This document shows positions 11,141-23,270 of a stretch of DNA of 64,000 bases, piece by piece. The notes under the pieces were generated by a model. The model was not told where the DNA came from and ran no database searches. It worked only from the letters and a program-made list of their open reading frames with translations. Origin of the DNA: Marsupella aquatica (lineage: Eukaryota > Marchantiophyta); assembly GCA_973895155.1 (NCBI GenBank), contig OZ316895.1, positions 4,836,001-4,900,000 on the forward strand. The letters are read 5' to 3'. The first letter of the stretch is position 1; the number at the start of each line of letters is the position of its first letter. The position numbers and the translations under genes were made by a program.

Positions 11141-14100
11141 TCATATAGGAGAGCGACCAGAACGCAAGTACACACGATCAGCACGTGAGGTAGAACGGCC
11201 ATCACGACTACGTCTAGAAACAAGTGCGTTATTCAAGCTTTCTAGCGCAGCATCAAGGACCTGAGACGATTGATCAAGTCCTACTCCTGCTAGCTCGCTC
11301 CGCGTGCTCAATTCTAGCAGCAATTGCGCTGCAGCCGCTGCTGTACACGTCCGCTCTGTAGACGGCTGCGGCCTGGAAATCAATGAAACCCATCAGTCAT
11401 ATCTCTCTTAACTTAGAGACAAGTCAGTACACACAAACATACAAATTGCAACTTGTTCAGCGTATCTGTCAAAGTAAAATTCCATGTAGACTTTGATTCA
11501 GCTCATCTGGTCAACCAGAGCATATGCTTCACAACGAGAAATGCTCGCAGACCATGACCGCCTTGAAAGGTCAAAAGCGTCTTCCGTAATCATCTTTTCT
11601 TGTTAGAAAACATTGAGCTCAAGTCAGAGATAGGATGAAAGGCTCAGAATGGCAAGCAGAAATCAGTCACTGGGGATTTGACGTCTTCTTTTGCTGTATA
11701 TACCTCAGGTCATGTATGACAGAAACCTCGGTTGGGGACAATGCAACGCTAGGCATTCCGCCCTCTCCCCATAATCCAATTGCTCGCTCCTGCCCGCAAC
11801 AAAACCAAATAAGTAGGACACTTGTGAGATGCTCATCAACAACGGAAGGCTGTAAATTGTCCCTTAAATAACAACACGATGATCAGCATATACATGCCTT
11901 GCAATGGGAAACTATCGGGTAAAAGGGGAGAACAAGACAGAAAGAGCAAGAATAATTCTCACAATAGCTTCATCATCAGGTACCTACCCTTAGGCGGCTA
12001 ACCATTGATTTAGAGTTGGACCAAGTTCCATCAATTAGCACAAAATGCAATGTGCCTGATACACCTGCCTGTACAGCCGCAATGTTCCCATTTCAGGACG
12101 TGCATTCCTCCACTACTTAGAACAACAAACTGCCATTCGGCTTACGTTTTGTACCTTGACCTTCTGATCGTAAAAAGACACTGGTTGAAAAAATATTAAG
12201 ACTGATGGAAGTAAAGCCGTTCACGTATGCTAAAAACACCCTAGCCCTTGATGTTAGAGGCGCTTCACTCAATTTAACCAGAAAGAGTTTTAAGAAGCAC
12301 TCAAAACAAGTTGCCATTCCCTTTAATTTCCTATAAGTCTGTAACGTGTTAGCCTTTTGCGGGCAAGCGTAAGAACATATTTTGGTAAAGCATACCTCGT
12401 TCTTTGCTTGGTCCGGTATGGGTATATCAACCACTCGACATTCTGGAGGAGTCTTTTCTGGGAACACACACCAGACTCGGTCTCCACCTGTACACAAGAG
12501 GAAAAACTTGTGACATTCACGATTGACATTTCCGTCTAATGGAAAAATGCATGGAAGCGAGGCCTGCTGACAAGAATAAGTAATAATGCACGTTTCTGGG
12601 CTGAAATTCGAAATGTAGACCTAGAGCGATGAACAATTGAACCTAGAATCTCGTTACCTACCTAGGAGGGAGCACCCCAACACCAACATAATTGAACTCG
12701 AAAACTGGACACTTTGCCCTTATACAGTGCAAGTGGTGGTTTAAAAGCAGCGAGAGAACTATTCTATTAATTGGAATTTAGCAAGGTCATATGCGCGATG
12801 TTCTTTCAAGACCATTTGCTACTGATTCCAGAAAAATCTGGGCCCCCTTCAAATCATAAAAGCAGCATTTGTCGATGAAGACGGAATGGAAAAAAGCTAA
12901 CAGTAGCAAAAACTAAACTGGAACGAAGAAGACATGAGGAAAGGGCTTTAGATTGCTATGCTATGTAATTCTCACAAACATTCCAATGAGGAGCTCAATG
13001 CATGAAGGTTCGAAGGTAGACCAGCTTGTTTGAAGACTTCCCACATTGCCTCTTCCTGCTCCTGGACACCGCAAACTATTAGCCGTCCAGCAGTGTCCCC
13101 AAATACTTGCCACAGTAACTTTCCTGTGTTGTTTTTCCTCAGAAAGTCCTGTTCAACATCACACAGAGTGTTGGCATACTGTTTGCAAGGTTCCGACGAA
13201 GGATCGAACTAAAGATCTGTTCCTCGTCACGCAGAGGGAGCTAAGAACATAAAAGCAGCCTCAAGTTCAATGAGAAAATGGAAGGAAGAATGCCACAAAT
13301 ACCTTTGGATGCATGTAGATCCAAAGACATACACCTCCATAGAGGGCTCCAGTCTCGAAGGTTCGACACATGCAGTCTACTATTGGAAGCCAGCACTGCA
13401 GAAACAAGTTGGGGTGAGTCTTCAATCACTGTAGCATTACACCCTACATTCAACACATCTGGCAAACTGAAAACTCGGTCCAAAAACATGCCAGGACAAT
13501 ATCTACCAAGGCTGTCTTCTCACCATTCAAAGCTCAGAAACAAACCCCTGATACAGCCTAGCTTGGCAAGCATATGACTGAACGATTAAGAACTAACGTT
13601 TTCACAGGCATAACCCTTGCTTCCCAGGACTCGGCAAGCTAATTGTCGTGCTGCAAAATTTTGCAACTTCTCTTCGGAATCTGACAGAGTCTGATAAAAG
13701 GCTCTGTGCCTGTGATCCTCAACTGCTCCAGGTCGCCCCTGCATAGGCAAGACAAACTGACGAGCTCATGTTTGGCGGACCAGAAAACGGGACCAAAATT
13801 CAACCTGTTGGACAACAGACATGACGTATAACTCTTCCTACCATATTAAAATACACGGAAGTCCGTTGCTCTATTTGCTCTTCAAATGTTTAATTCTTGA
13901 GAGACTGCCACTTGAAACCCTTTTCTTTCCCTCCCTTCCAATCATACATTCATCCATTACGCCACAAGACCATTTTAGTCCTGGCAACGATACTAACGCA
14001 TTTTGGTGATGTGTTGGTAAACTAGTTTTGGTACCGCCCCAGCCGTGACCTCACTTGCGCAGATTGGAGAATTATGACGTCGAAGAGTATCATCTCAACC

Positions 14101-15074
14101 TTTCGACATTTGCTAGGCACGACCTCAGAGATACCTAGCCTGAGAGAACCTCCTCAAAACAATCATGGCTCCCCAATCCAAAGTCAATCACTTCAGTCAG
14201 TCTGTGAGATCGGTGAATAAAATGGCATTTGGAGAACTTAGTCAATTTAAATCCCAGCGAGAGGCGCAGAAGGATAGTCGAGGGACATAGATGGGCGGCA
14301 CCACAGTATCATGAGACCCTGCCCTTTGTACCTTAGCACTCAGGTCATCCATTGCCGGGTAATAAAGCATTTGCGCCATTCGGATGCGACTTCCACAACC
14401 CTCTCACAGGAGAAACTGACGTATGTAGGAAGAACCATAAATCACAGGGATCCAGCAAGAACTGCGATGAACCCTTTAGGAGAAGACAATGTCCATCCTA
14501 CTGGCTGTTCGCTAAGCTGATTAAGTACTAGCTGAAATGGTACCTTGAGAGATCCACGAGGCCCTCCGAAGACAAGCTCTTCCCCGAGCTCCAGCTCCAG
14601 CTCCTTGATGGTCCGCATTTGGATCCTCACCAGCTCTGGAATCTCCGTCTTGCAGAATTTCTGCCAATCCATCCCAAGCATTTCATCGTCTCGACTGGGA
14701 TCATTCTGCTGCAGCTGCTGCTGCTCCTCGACGCTGCTGAGGCTGTGAACGGATTTGACTCCAGATTTAGTAGCGCCAGCCTTCACTCCCTTCCTGGCTG
14801 TCCTCTTGGGCGGGATGGGCAGGGGAGAACTTTCACTCGGCATGAGAATGTTACTCAATTTCGAGAACCCACCTCCCCCTCCTCCCCTTCCTCGTTGGAG
14901 CAGAAGGGCGCAGTGTAGATTATGGCTAGTGAGGGTACTGGACAGGAAGAGCGCACGCGTGAGTAGGGGCCAACCTAGGAGAAGCATGAAGTCCCACGTT
15001 CTTGGGCAAAAACCCAATGGAGCGAAGCCTTGTGTTAGACTAGCCCGAGCCCTAAATTCTTCTGAGCTTCTCAC
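11141..15074 (-). CDS. DTW-domain protein, probable tRNA-uridine aminocarboxypropyltransferase
   Basis: DTW-domain (TapT/DTWD) enzymes transfer an aminocarboxypropyl group from S-adenosylmethionine to tRNA uridine. Exons on the minus strand: 15074-14544, 13738-13598, 13395-13303, 13148-13022, 12487-12396, 12068-11988, 11789-11704, 11372-11141. All have GT..AG borders and compatible phases, giving 460 aa. Family marks: the zinc-binding cysteines in ACENCWLPIVDCMC across exons 2-3, the NNTGKLLWQVFG block in exon 4, RVWCVFPEK in exon 5, and the signature LIDGTWSNSKSM (DxTW region) in exon 6, followed by the ST.EA-like LSPTEVSVIHDLR segment. The first 110 residues are low in homology, with poly-Gly and poly-Gln; a transit or nuclear segment is possible. 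The 805-bp first intron could hide a further exon. The gene converges with the release-factor gene. Confidence 0.85.
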
Positions 15075-16890
15075 TCAAGGACAGGATGGAGTCTTTGATT
15101 TCAGTCACAAATTCTATTTCTCACTCTTTACCAAGGGTTGACGAAAGCTAAGCCAACCATTTTGTAAGAGAGAAATTCAGCATGCTGCTAGCCCATAAGA
15201 GAGCTTTAGGGTTTTCAGTTTTCACATAAGGGCAGAGAACGGGGAACGTTTGAGGAGTGATTCGGTCAGTGCAATGCATATCAAACAGTATTAGGGTTTC
15301 CGAGTTAATGGCAGGGCAGAGAGACGAAGTGTTCTGGGAGGGATTCGGAATATACACAACACAGCGACAAAGGGGTTCTGGGTTTTATTGCAGGGAGAGA
15401 GAAACAGAAGATTTCTCAGTTCGGCGAATTAGTAAAAGTGGCAAGATGGATGCTCTGGGCCCGGCGAGATGCACACTGACAGGATGAGAGTTTTCAATTT
15501 ACTGAAAGGGTGGAGAGCGATATGGTGACTTTTCTAGCTCGGTCGATCGAGGGGACGGAGGCCTCTGCAAAATTAGAGGTTGTCTGCGTCTGCCAAGGTC
15601 TGCACTGAACGGCGAGTTAGGACCTCATTGACGAAGATGTTCACTTTGTGAAAACTAGACTATACACACGAGCTGGCAGAGGACAAGAGTGGAATTTTAA
15701 CGATGGAAGACAGAAGAGGCTGTGTGGCCACATAAATATCAATTGATCCAAAATGCGGAAGGAAGGGCGAGCTCAGTCGCCAGAGTTGACAAATTAAATT
15801 TTGAGTAGGTCTAAAGAACTTCAGACAGACACTTAGAAGAGCGAAGGCTGTGTTTTCCAATGCTATGACCCAAATGCCATTCGACTCAGAAAACCCAACA
15901 CCGCCTGATGCTGCACCACATTTACTGCAGGCATTTGTAGGCTAGGCAGGTGACAATTTAGTGCAATGTGGTTTCAAAGATTCTCATAAGAAATGAGATA
16001 ATGCTCAACGAGGGCAGAGCAGCTGTGTCTAGGAAGTGGACAGCATGAAAGGAAGGGTTTTAACTCCAAGGAAACCATACAGGATATGAACTAAAGCCCA
16101 ATGAAAAGTTTCCTCAGAAGAAGTTTCTGGATGTCAACTGACACTACAGTATTTTCTTCACCAATTACTTAACGACAAAACGTCTTATACGTGAGTCTGT
16201 TGAATTCTGAATGGCAAATACATAGCAAAACCCTACGAGATGAGAGAATTTGACAATCTCAATCTGACAACAATCCAGTGACACTGATTCACTCAGACCT
16301 ATGCTAGAGAATATAAATGTCGAGAACACACCAAGCGACTTGATTGTCTGCGTACAATCCCGTGACAAAACTCGGTTGAGGGCTAGAACAGCAATTTAAT
16401 TCGTCTTCTAAACAACGGGACAAACTCGGGATGCTTGAGAAGCGGGCCTTGTCAAACTTGATATTTTCAGTCACAAATGGCTAGGAATTTCCCTTAACTC
16501 TGGCCTCATTTCTCGCGGGCCATTCATTTTATACTCCTCAAAATGTAGATATCAGTCTGCTGCCCATCCACCGCGATGAGCATTCGTGCGGTACTGAGTC
16601 TGACTCCATGAACTACAGAATCGAACTAGAATTTCAGAGACAAAAGCTCATGTAACTCCAACCCGAAACATTTTGACAGGAAATAGATTCAAGTACTTCA
16701 AATAAAGAACAGCATTCCGAAAGATGCCTCCAATGATGGTTCACGGAGAAGGCAATCCTTTTCGGGTTTGAGTCTTCCACACAATGTTGCACCATGATTG
16801 TGCCCAGAGAAACGGGAGTGTGCTGTAAGCTTTAGATGAGATCTACATCCCAAGCCTTTTGCACCGAAAGTGTAGGGTAACCCATGGTTT
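15075..16890. other. upstream region of the DTW gene, no gene recognised
   Basis: Contains the probable promoter and leader of the DTW gene next to 15075. Short frames are present on both strands but none resembles a known protein, and codon patterns look random. Confidence 0.4.
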
Positions 16891-16897
16891 CAAGGGG

Positions 16898-17081
16898 ATT
16901 GTGCTCCCAGACAGCCCTGAAAAATAAGAAGGGAAAATCATGAAGGGCACTAAGGGATGTATAATCCCAAGAGGGTGAGTCCAAAGCAGATTATGCTCCC
17001 AGAATGCCCTGGAAAATATGATGGGAAAATCATGAAGGGCATTAAGAGATGCATAATCCTAGGAAGGTGAGTCCTAAGGGG
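16898..17081. repeat. tandem duplication, 92-bp unit, two copies
   Basis: The anchor TGCTCCCAGA recurs 92 bp apart (16902 and 16994), and the shared block GGGAAAATCATGAAGGGCA follows in each copy. The copies differ mainly by transitions. No coding sequence. Confidence 0.85.
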
Positions 17082-17297
17082 TTACAACCATGGTCATGGG
17101 TTAATGATTGACACCCCCCCCCAAAAAAAAAAATCCCCAAAAGTGTAATTTGCTCTATTTCCACATGAAAATTTTGAATTGGATAACCCTTGAGACAGGC
17201 TAACCACCGGGACCAAAATCTAGTAACCCCCAGGCCAGGCTCACAAGGGGGTTATGACTCATAACCATCCATAGAAATCAGAAAGTATAATAAAGGG

Positions 17298-17819
17298 TTG
17301 CGCCCTTGTTTCCCGTGGTCGTCATTTGAATTTAGCGGGTGCAAAAACTTGAAACGGAATAAGGAGGAAGCAATAAGAGGAAAAACTCCCCTCCCACTAT
17401 GCCTTCCTCGGCCCCTGCAAATGCTGCCACAGAATACCGCGCTGCGACCCAGGCGTAGCCGCCCCTCGGCCACAACCCAGCCGCAGCCACGCCCCGACTT
17501 CCCTCTGGCGCGACCCCTGACGCGCGACCACTGCCATGCACCCTCGCCACGGCTGCCTTGCCTGTTGCACCTCACCTCTCCCGCACTCCCTCCCCGGCCC
17601 CCTCGACCCGGCCACGACGCCCTCCCTGCCTGCCGCGATGCCTCCCTCGCTCCCGCGCAAGGACCAGCCTGCCTCGACCCGACCCCGCCCTCCTTGACGC
17701 CCAAGGGAGAGGGATTGACGAGGGAGAGGGGTCAACCAGAGAGAGGGTGCAATGAGGACAACGGAGTGACGACAACCCCGGCGGCAACAAGTGGGAGCGA
17801 TGTTAAGAGGGAGTGGTGA
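17298..17819. other. GC-rich island with long frames on both strands, not recognised
   Basis: Composition changes sharply to C/G-rich. Overlapping frames are open on the plus strand (17298-17819, proline/arginine-rich) and on the minus strand (17900-17397 and 17704-17252, glycine/arginine-rich). Open frames in several phases are expected in GC-rich DNA because stop codons are AT-rich, so I do not call a gene. It could be a CpG-rich first exon, or repeat-derived. Confidence 0.4.
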
Positions 17820-18349
17820 TAAGAGGGGGCGGCGACAACAACGACACCGGAGACGACTCTGGCCCTCGCCTGGACCCAACAAGACAGCAAGGGAGAGCAA
17901 TGACGAGACTTATGAGGGAGCCACGACAAGAAGAGCGACGATGATGACTGTAAAGGCGACCCTAGCCCTCGCCTGGACCCAACATCTCGGGGTGGAATGA
18001 AACCCCAGGGAACCATTTTCCAACCCTAACTCTCTCTTTTTGCCCAGGGTTCCAACTCCCCGACAAGCCATTGGCTCCCACTATGTCTTGCCACTCTGTT
18101 TACAACAGGAAAACGCTTGGGTTGGGGGCCAAAACATCAGGACCAAATGTGGTCCTGGGTGACAGGTCCCAAAAGCATATATGAGGGGACCATCCCCAGA
18201 AGCATGTATGAGGGGATCACCTCCTCTCAAACATCCAATGTTGGAAAGTTACACAAGCCACACCACCACCCCAATGGGGAATGGCGTTGGCAAGCAAGGA
18301 GGCGAGTAAACATGGATGAGGTTACCAAAGGGATTCCATGTGAGGGGTA

Positions 18350-18930
18350 GGAAATTTGTGCCGCTGAAAAGTCAGCCAAGCCGTGCCGTTACCCCAAGGC
18401 GTCTCGGCATTGGGGCGACCAAAGCCAAGCAAGCGGCCGCAACGACTTTAACTTAAATGCTTAAATAACCAAAACTTTGGGGTTACCAATGGGGTTGGGG
18501 ATGCAAGGGGTACGAAAAAGGCCCATTGGAAATCGGCCAAGCCATGGCGTTGTCCCAAGGGGTCTCGGCATTGGGGCGCCAAAGCCAAGTAAGCAGCTGT
18601 GATGACTTTAAGACAATTGAAAAGTTTAAAGTCACCAAAACTTTGGGGTTACCAATGGGGCCGATTCCTGAATGCAAGGAGTGGCAAAATGTTTTGTTGA
18701 AAATCGGCCAAGCCGTGTGGTTGCCCCAAGGGGTCTTGGCATTGGGGCAGCCAAAGCCAAGTAAGCGGCTGCGACGACTTTAAGTTAAAAAGTTTAAAGT
18801 CACCAAAACTTTGGGGTTACCAATGGGGCCGATTCCTGGATGCAAGGAGTGGCAAAATGTTTTGTTGAAAATCAGCCAAGCTGTGTGGTTGCTCCAAGGG
18901 GTCTCAACAGCCAAAGCCAAGTAAACAAAC
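18350..18930. repeat. satellite-like tandem repeat, 166-168 bp period, about 3.5 copies
   Basis: The phrase ACTTTGGGGTTACCAATGGGG recurs with spacings of 166 and 168 bp (anchors near 18475, 18641, 18809), and each copy also holds CCAAAGCCAAGTAAGC and a GGCCAAGCC..G segment. Copies drift gradually. The period is close to nucleosomal spacing, as in many plant satellites. Length is too small to call a centromeric array. Confidence 0.88.
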
Positions 18931-18984
18931 ATGGGTTAATTTAGGGGCAAGAGGCACAACTCCTAGAAGTTTACCTCCATTGGC

Positions 18985-19180
18985 CGGCACAACATCTTTT
19001 TTCTCCACGACCTCTTGGGCGACACAACATATTTTCTCTCAACAACATCTTGGCCGACACAACATCTTTTCTCTCAAAGACCTCTTGGCCGACACAACAT
19101 GTTTTTTCTCAACGATCTTTTGGCTGACACGACATCTTTTTTTCTCAACGACATCTTGTCCTACACGACTTCTTTTGTGC
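18985..19180. repeat. 35-bp minisatellite, pyrimidine-rich strand
   Basis: The phrase GACACAACATCTTTT recurs with spacings of 35 bp (anchors near 18988, 19023, 19058, 19093, 19128), interleaved with CTCTTGGCCGAC. The same unit on the opposite strand forms the array at 49801-50145. Confidence 0.85.
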
Positions 19181-19496
19181 AATGCACAAGTATTGAGGTA
19201 GTACTAAGACAAAACTATAGGAGGCATTTAGTGAGGTCATCAACACTGGGCCATGAAAAAGGTGCTGCTGGCACCCTGAGTACAAAAGTCCCTCGATAGG
19301 TTTGGATAGTAAGCAGGCATAATGCTTACGGGTCACCCTAGCCCCAACCCACAAAAGTTGTTATCAGGATTTTCCTGCAATAGCTTGTGATAAAGTTAGT
19401 ACATCTGTTGTGTCAATGCAAACATTCTATGGCAATAAAGGGAGGAAGGGAAAACAAGGGGGAAACCAAAAAGGCCAAACAACTAGTAAGTAACTC
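19181..19496. other. non-coding stretch before the nested transposon stack
   Basis: No gene recognised. The last bases run directly into the broken MITE that received the copia element. Confidence 0.4.
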
Positions 19497-19509
19497 CACA
19501 TCAAAATAT

Positions 19510-19853
19510 TGTTGAGCATAGACGACATTCGTAACAGCAAGCCCATGAACCATCCAACGCACAATAGTCTACACAGAGAGATACGTGGTTCACCTCCACA
19601 TGAGGCTACGTCCACGAGAACACACAAGAGCTTTATTGCACTCTAGGCCGACCGGCCATACCAAGCATCCACAGCACAAGCTCTCCCTATCTCTCAACTA
19701 GCTCCGTAACAATGAGCCTAAGTTCCACCAGGGTCTAGCATCAGCCCTGGCTATATGCACACTAGCACAACCGCTAACATTAGCTAAGTCCTAACCCAAG
19801 TTAGACTAACTATGGTTAGCTCATGAGTCACAAGACTAGAACAATATCTAACA
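19510..19853 (-). repeat. copia 3-prime LTR
   Basis: 344 bp, starting TGTTAGATATTG and ending GCTCAACA when read on the minus strand, so it has the canonical TG..CA ends. It is about 97% identical to 39464-39805; all nine substitutions are transitions. A polypurine tract AAGGGGGAGTT abuts it on the internal side. Confidence 0.95.
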
Positions 19854-19864
19854 AACTCCCCCTT
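19854..19864 (-). promoter_or_regulatory. polypurine tract of the copia element
   Basis: Read on the minus strand this is AAGGGGGAGTT directly followed by the LTR start TGTTAG. It is the plus-strand priming site in reverse transcription and fixes the orientation of the element. Confidence 0.88.
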
Positions 19865-20043
19865 GACTCTCGTCTCGGTGACTAGACTAAATGCAACCAT
19901 ATGGAATCCTCAGCGGGAAATTCTAGACAATCACCAAACCAAGTCTCCCCCTAAAAACCACAAGGGTTAACTAAGCCGTAGCCTAACAGGAATGAGTAAT
20001 CCATATACAAATAGTCACACATTGCTAAATAACTCTACTTGCA

Positions 20044-22769
20044 CTACAATTGCAAAACCTGCAAAGTAGCACGGTGCCTTGAGAAACTCTCCAAAGGAAT
20101 CACTTTGGTAAAGGCATCAGCGGGATTGAGCTTTCCATCAATCTTGACTAGCTCAAAAGTTTTATCAGACACTGCTTGCCTGATAAAATGGTACCTGATA
20201 TCAATGTGCTTCACCCTGCTATCCATCACCTGGTTAGCAGCCAAGTGAAGAGCACTCTGACTATCACAGTTTAGAGTCATTTTGCCATGCTCTAAACCCA
20301 TTTCCGCGATCAGCTTGTCCAACCAAATTGCTTCCTTTGTTGCTTCTGCTGCTGCAACATACTCTGCTTCTGTAGTAGACTGAGATATGCACTTCTGCAA
20401 GGTAGATTTCTAACTGATACATCCTCCTCCAAGAGTGTATACAAACCCAGTTGTAGACCTCCTTGTATCCAGACAGCCTCCATAGTCAGAATCTACATAG
20501 CCAACTAATGTTCTATCTGATCTGTTATCAAATAGTAATCCATAGTCCTGTGTACCCTTGAGATACCTGTGAATCCATTTCACAGCTTCCCAATGTACCT
20601 TCCCTAGATTTGACATGAATCTGCTAACCTTGCCCATCGCTAGGGCCAAGTCAGACCTAGTACAAGTCATCAAATACATCAGACTGCCTACTGCCTTCTC
20701 ATAAGGAATCTTAGTCATCAGACCTTTCTCCACAGCATCCGTAGGAGAGAAAGCCGATGATAACTTGAAATGTGAAGCTAAAGGAATACTCACTGGCTTA
20801 AAGTTCTCCATGTTGAATAGTGCAAGTACTTTCCTCGCATACTGGCCTTGACTCAAGCACAACTGTCCAGTCTCAGAGTTCCTAAAAATCTCCATCCCTA
20901 AGATCCTCTTGGCCTTACCAAGATCCTTCATCCTGAATTCAACACTCAATTTTGCCTTGAGACTGTCAACCTCAGATTGATCTTTAGCCACAATCAGCAT
21001 GTCATCAACATAAATAACCAGAATGATGAAACCAAACACATCATTCTTGACTGATTTTGTATACACACAAATATTATACACCATCCTTGTAAAACCTTGA
21101 GCAAGCATGAAATCATCAAACCGCTTGTTCCACTGTCTGGGAGACTGCTTCAATCCATAGAAGGACTTGAGCAATCTGCAAACTAAGTTCTCTTGGCCCT
21201 TCTTCATAAAGCCTAGTGGCTGTCTCATGAAGATCAACTCTTCCAAGAGGCCATAGAGAAAAGCAGTAACAACATCCATCTGATCCATCACCAGACCAAA
21301 AAACACAACAAGCTGACACAAGATCCAAATTGTGGAATACTTAGCCACCGGTGAAAAGACCTCATTGTAGTCCACTCCTTTCTCCTGAGTGAACCCCTTG
21401 GCAACAAGCCTTGCCTTGTAGATCTTATCTCCACCCTCTGAAGGACTGTCCTTCAACTTGTAAATCCACTTGTTGTCCACCACTTGCTGACCTCTTGGAA
21501 GCTCCACCAACTCCCATGTCTTGTTGTCACTCAAAGATTGCAACTCCCTCTGCATTGCTGCATTCCACTCATGCTTCTGCTCTGAAGCACAAGCCTCACT
21601 GTACAAAGAAGGCTCTCCTTCTTCCAAGATCAAAGCCATGTCATCATCATCAGGTGCAATATCAATATCATCTAGCTTAGATAAGTCTGCCCATTGACCA
21701 TACCTGGTAGGAGCTCTAATAGAACAACTGGAAGTTCTTCTAGTAGATGACTTAGGCTGATTAGCTGTTGCTGCTGGCTGAATTTGAGGTACCCCAGCAA
21801 CAATCTGCTCCTCTTGTTCCATTACACGAACCAGCTCCAAGCCCGGAGCTTCTCCATCTCTCCTATCATGAACAGCATCATGACTAATCTCCCCCTCAAC
21901 CCGGTCTAGGATGAGAGATTTCCCCTTGTCAGTATGGGAGTCCTGAGAACTCTCCCCCTCCTTTGATGATCTGGATTCATTAAAGGACACATCTCTACTG
22001 ACAATTAACTTACAGGTTACTGGATCCCATAACCTATAACCCTTCACACCTTTCTGATAGCCAAGGAAAATGCACTTTTTCGACTTGGACTCCAGCTTGG
22101 ATCAAAGCTGGGAAGGTGTAAGCACATAAGTATCACATCCAAAAATCCTCAGATGTGAGTAATTTGTTGGACGCCCGTACCTCATTTCAAATGGCGTCTT
22201 GAATCCAATAGAACTGGATGGAGAAAATTTTACCAAATAAGCTGCAGTGTTGACAGCTTCAGCCCAAAACTCATGTGGTAAGCATGATTGACTCAACATA
22301 CTCCTTGAGCGATCCAATAATGTTTGGTTGAGTCTCTCAGAAACACCATTCTGCTGAGGAGTATAACTTGTTGTGAGATGACGGGTAATCCCTTGCTCTT
22401 TACAATACATTCTAAATTCCCTGGAACTATATTCACCGCCGTTATCCGATCGAAGATATCTCACCTTATTACCAGTCTGATTCTCTACTTGGGCTTTCCA
22501 CTCCTTAAAAGTGACAAAAATATCAGACTTATTGTGTACAAAGTATATCCACACATACCTTGAGTAATCGTCTATGAACGTGACATAGTATAACCGTCCA
22601 GAATGTGAGGGAGTAGGGGCTGGACCCCACACATCATTATGTACATACTCAAGTACCTCCTTGCTGGTGTGAGTTCCAACTCCGAAGGATTTCCTGTGCT
22701 GCTTTCCTAGCACACAGTGCTCACAAAATTCCAACTTACAAGATTGCAAATTAGAAAGTATCCTTTCTT
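20044..22769 (-). pseudogene. copia pol: integrase, reverse transcriptase and RNase H (stops present)
   Basis: The integrase section shows the zinc-ligand pair CEHCVLGKQH, then the DDE residues in YVHNDVWGP, LRSDNGGEYSS and QQNGVSERLNQ. The reverse transcriptase has TAFLYGLLEE, FYGLKQSPRQWN and the catalytic VIYVDDMLIV. RNase H includes GYVDSDYGG and QSTTEAEYVAAAEA. In-frame stops lie near 22100 (TGA where Arg is expected, a CGA to TGA change) and near 20402 (TAG where Trp is expected), and a one-base deletion lies near 22760. The sequence runs to the target duplication at 22770-22777, where the DNA transposon interrupts it, and resumes at 33323. It is otherwise complete to the RNase H end, so decay is by point lesions only. 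Confidence 0.93.
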
Positions 22770-22777
22770 CTGAAGAA
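22770..22777. repeat. 8-bp target-site duplication, copy 1 (CTGAAGAA)
   Basis: The identical octamer lies at 33315-33322. Joining the copia sequences at one copy restores the expected residues between the integrase zinc-finger His pair (HFRLGHMSEKGL) and Cys pair, apart from a 1-bp deletion. Confidence 0.92.
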
Positions 22778-22792
22778 CTCGGGGGTCTCACT
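22778..22792 (+). repeat. left terminal inverted repeat of the 10.5-kb element
   Basis: CTCGGGGGTCTCACT, followed by ATATGGAGG. The longer string GGGTCTCACTATATGGAGG is repeated exactly, in inverse orientation, at 58978-58996, marking another member of the family. Confidence 0.85.
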
Positions 22793-23011
22793 ATATGGAG
22801 GACCCCCCATCACCTGCGACGTTTTCATGCCTAGACCCCCATACTTATTAAGTTGAAATTTTTTTTTCCTCCCTCTTTCTTTCTTCTAAGAGTCTAAAAT
22901 CCAAATTGTATTGCCCCTATAATTTGTGAAGTAAAGTGTCACATGTCAATATAAAATGCCTAGAAAGAAAAGATAAGTCTATGTCAGTACCTTGTGAAGT
23001 CGTATGTCAGA

Positions 23012-23075
23012 CATGGCACGCCCTGCAACAGTTCTTGCACCTTCATGGCACGCCCTGCAACAGTTCTTGCACCTT
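23012..23075. repeat. perfect 32-bp direct duplication near the left transposon end
   Basis: Two adjacent identical units (23012-23043, 23044-23075) beginning CATGGCACGCCCTGCAACAG. Their perfect identity implies a recent duplication. Subterminal repeats of this sort often bind transposase, but nothing here proves it. Confidence 0.92.
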
Positions 23076-23270
23076 TGTCGACCTTAAACTTTGATCATTT
23101 CAATGCATCATTTATATTGTGTACCTAAAAGGTCATCCCAATATAAACCTTACGTGCATAAGTGGGATGGCCTTTAAGGTCACAACATAAATAATCCATT
23201 CCACCCATTGATCACCAATCCCATGCTCCATCCATACTCCATTTAAAACTTATGTTGAGAGATGTAACAT

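Noticed and set aside
14290-14410. An extra DTW-gene exon between 14410 and 14330
   Set aside because: A small frame with AG..GT borders exists, but exon 1 joins exon 2 in phase without it and it carries no family motif.
17252-17900. Gly/Arg- and Pro-rich ORFs as genes
   Set aside because: Open frames in several phases on both strands follow from high GC content; no recognised domain or start context.
22781-22800. A CACTA (EnSpm) terminus, because CACTATATGGAGG begins with CACTA
   Set aside because: The inverted match extends 11 bp outside CACTA, the duplication is 8 bp rather than 3 bp, and no CACTA-type transposase is encoded.
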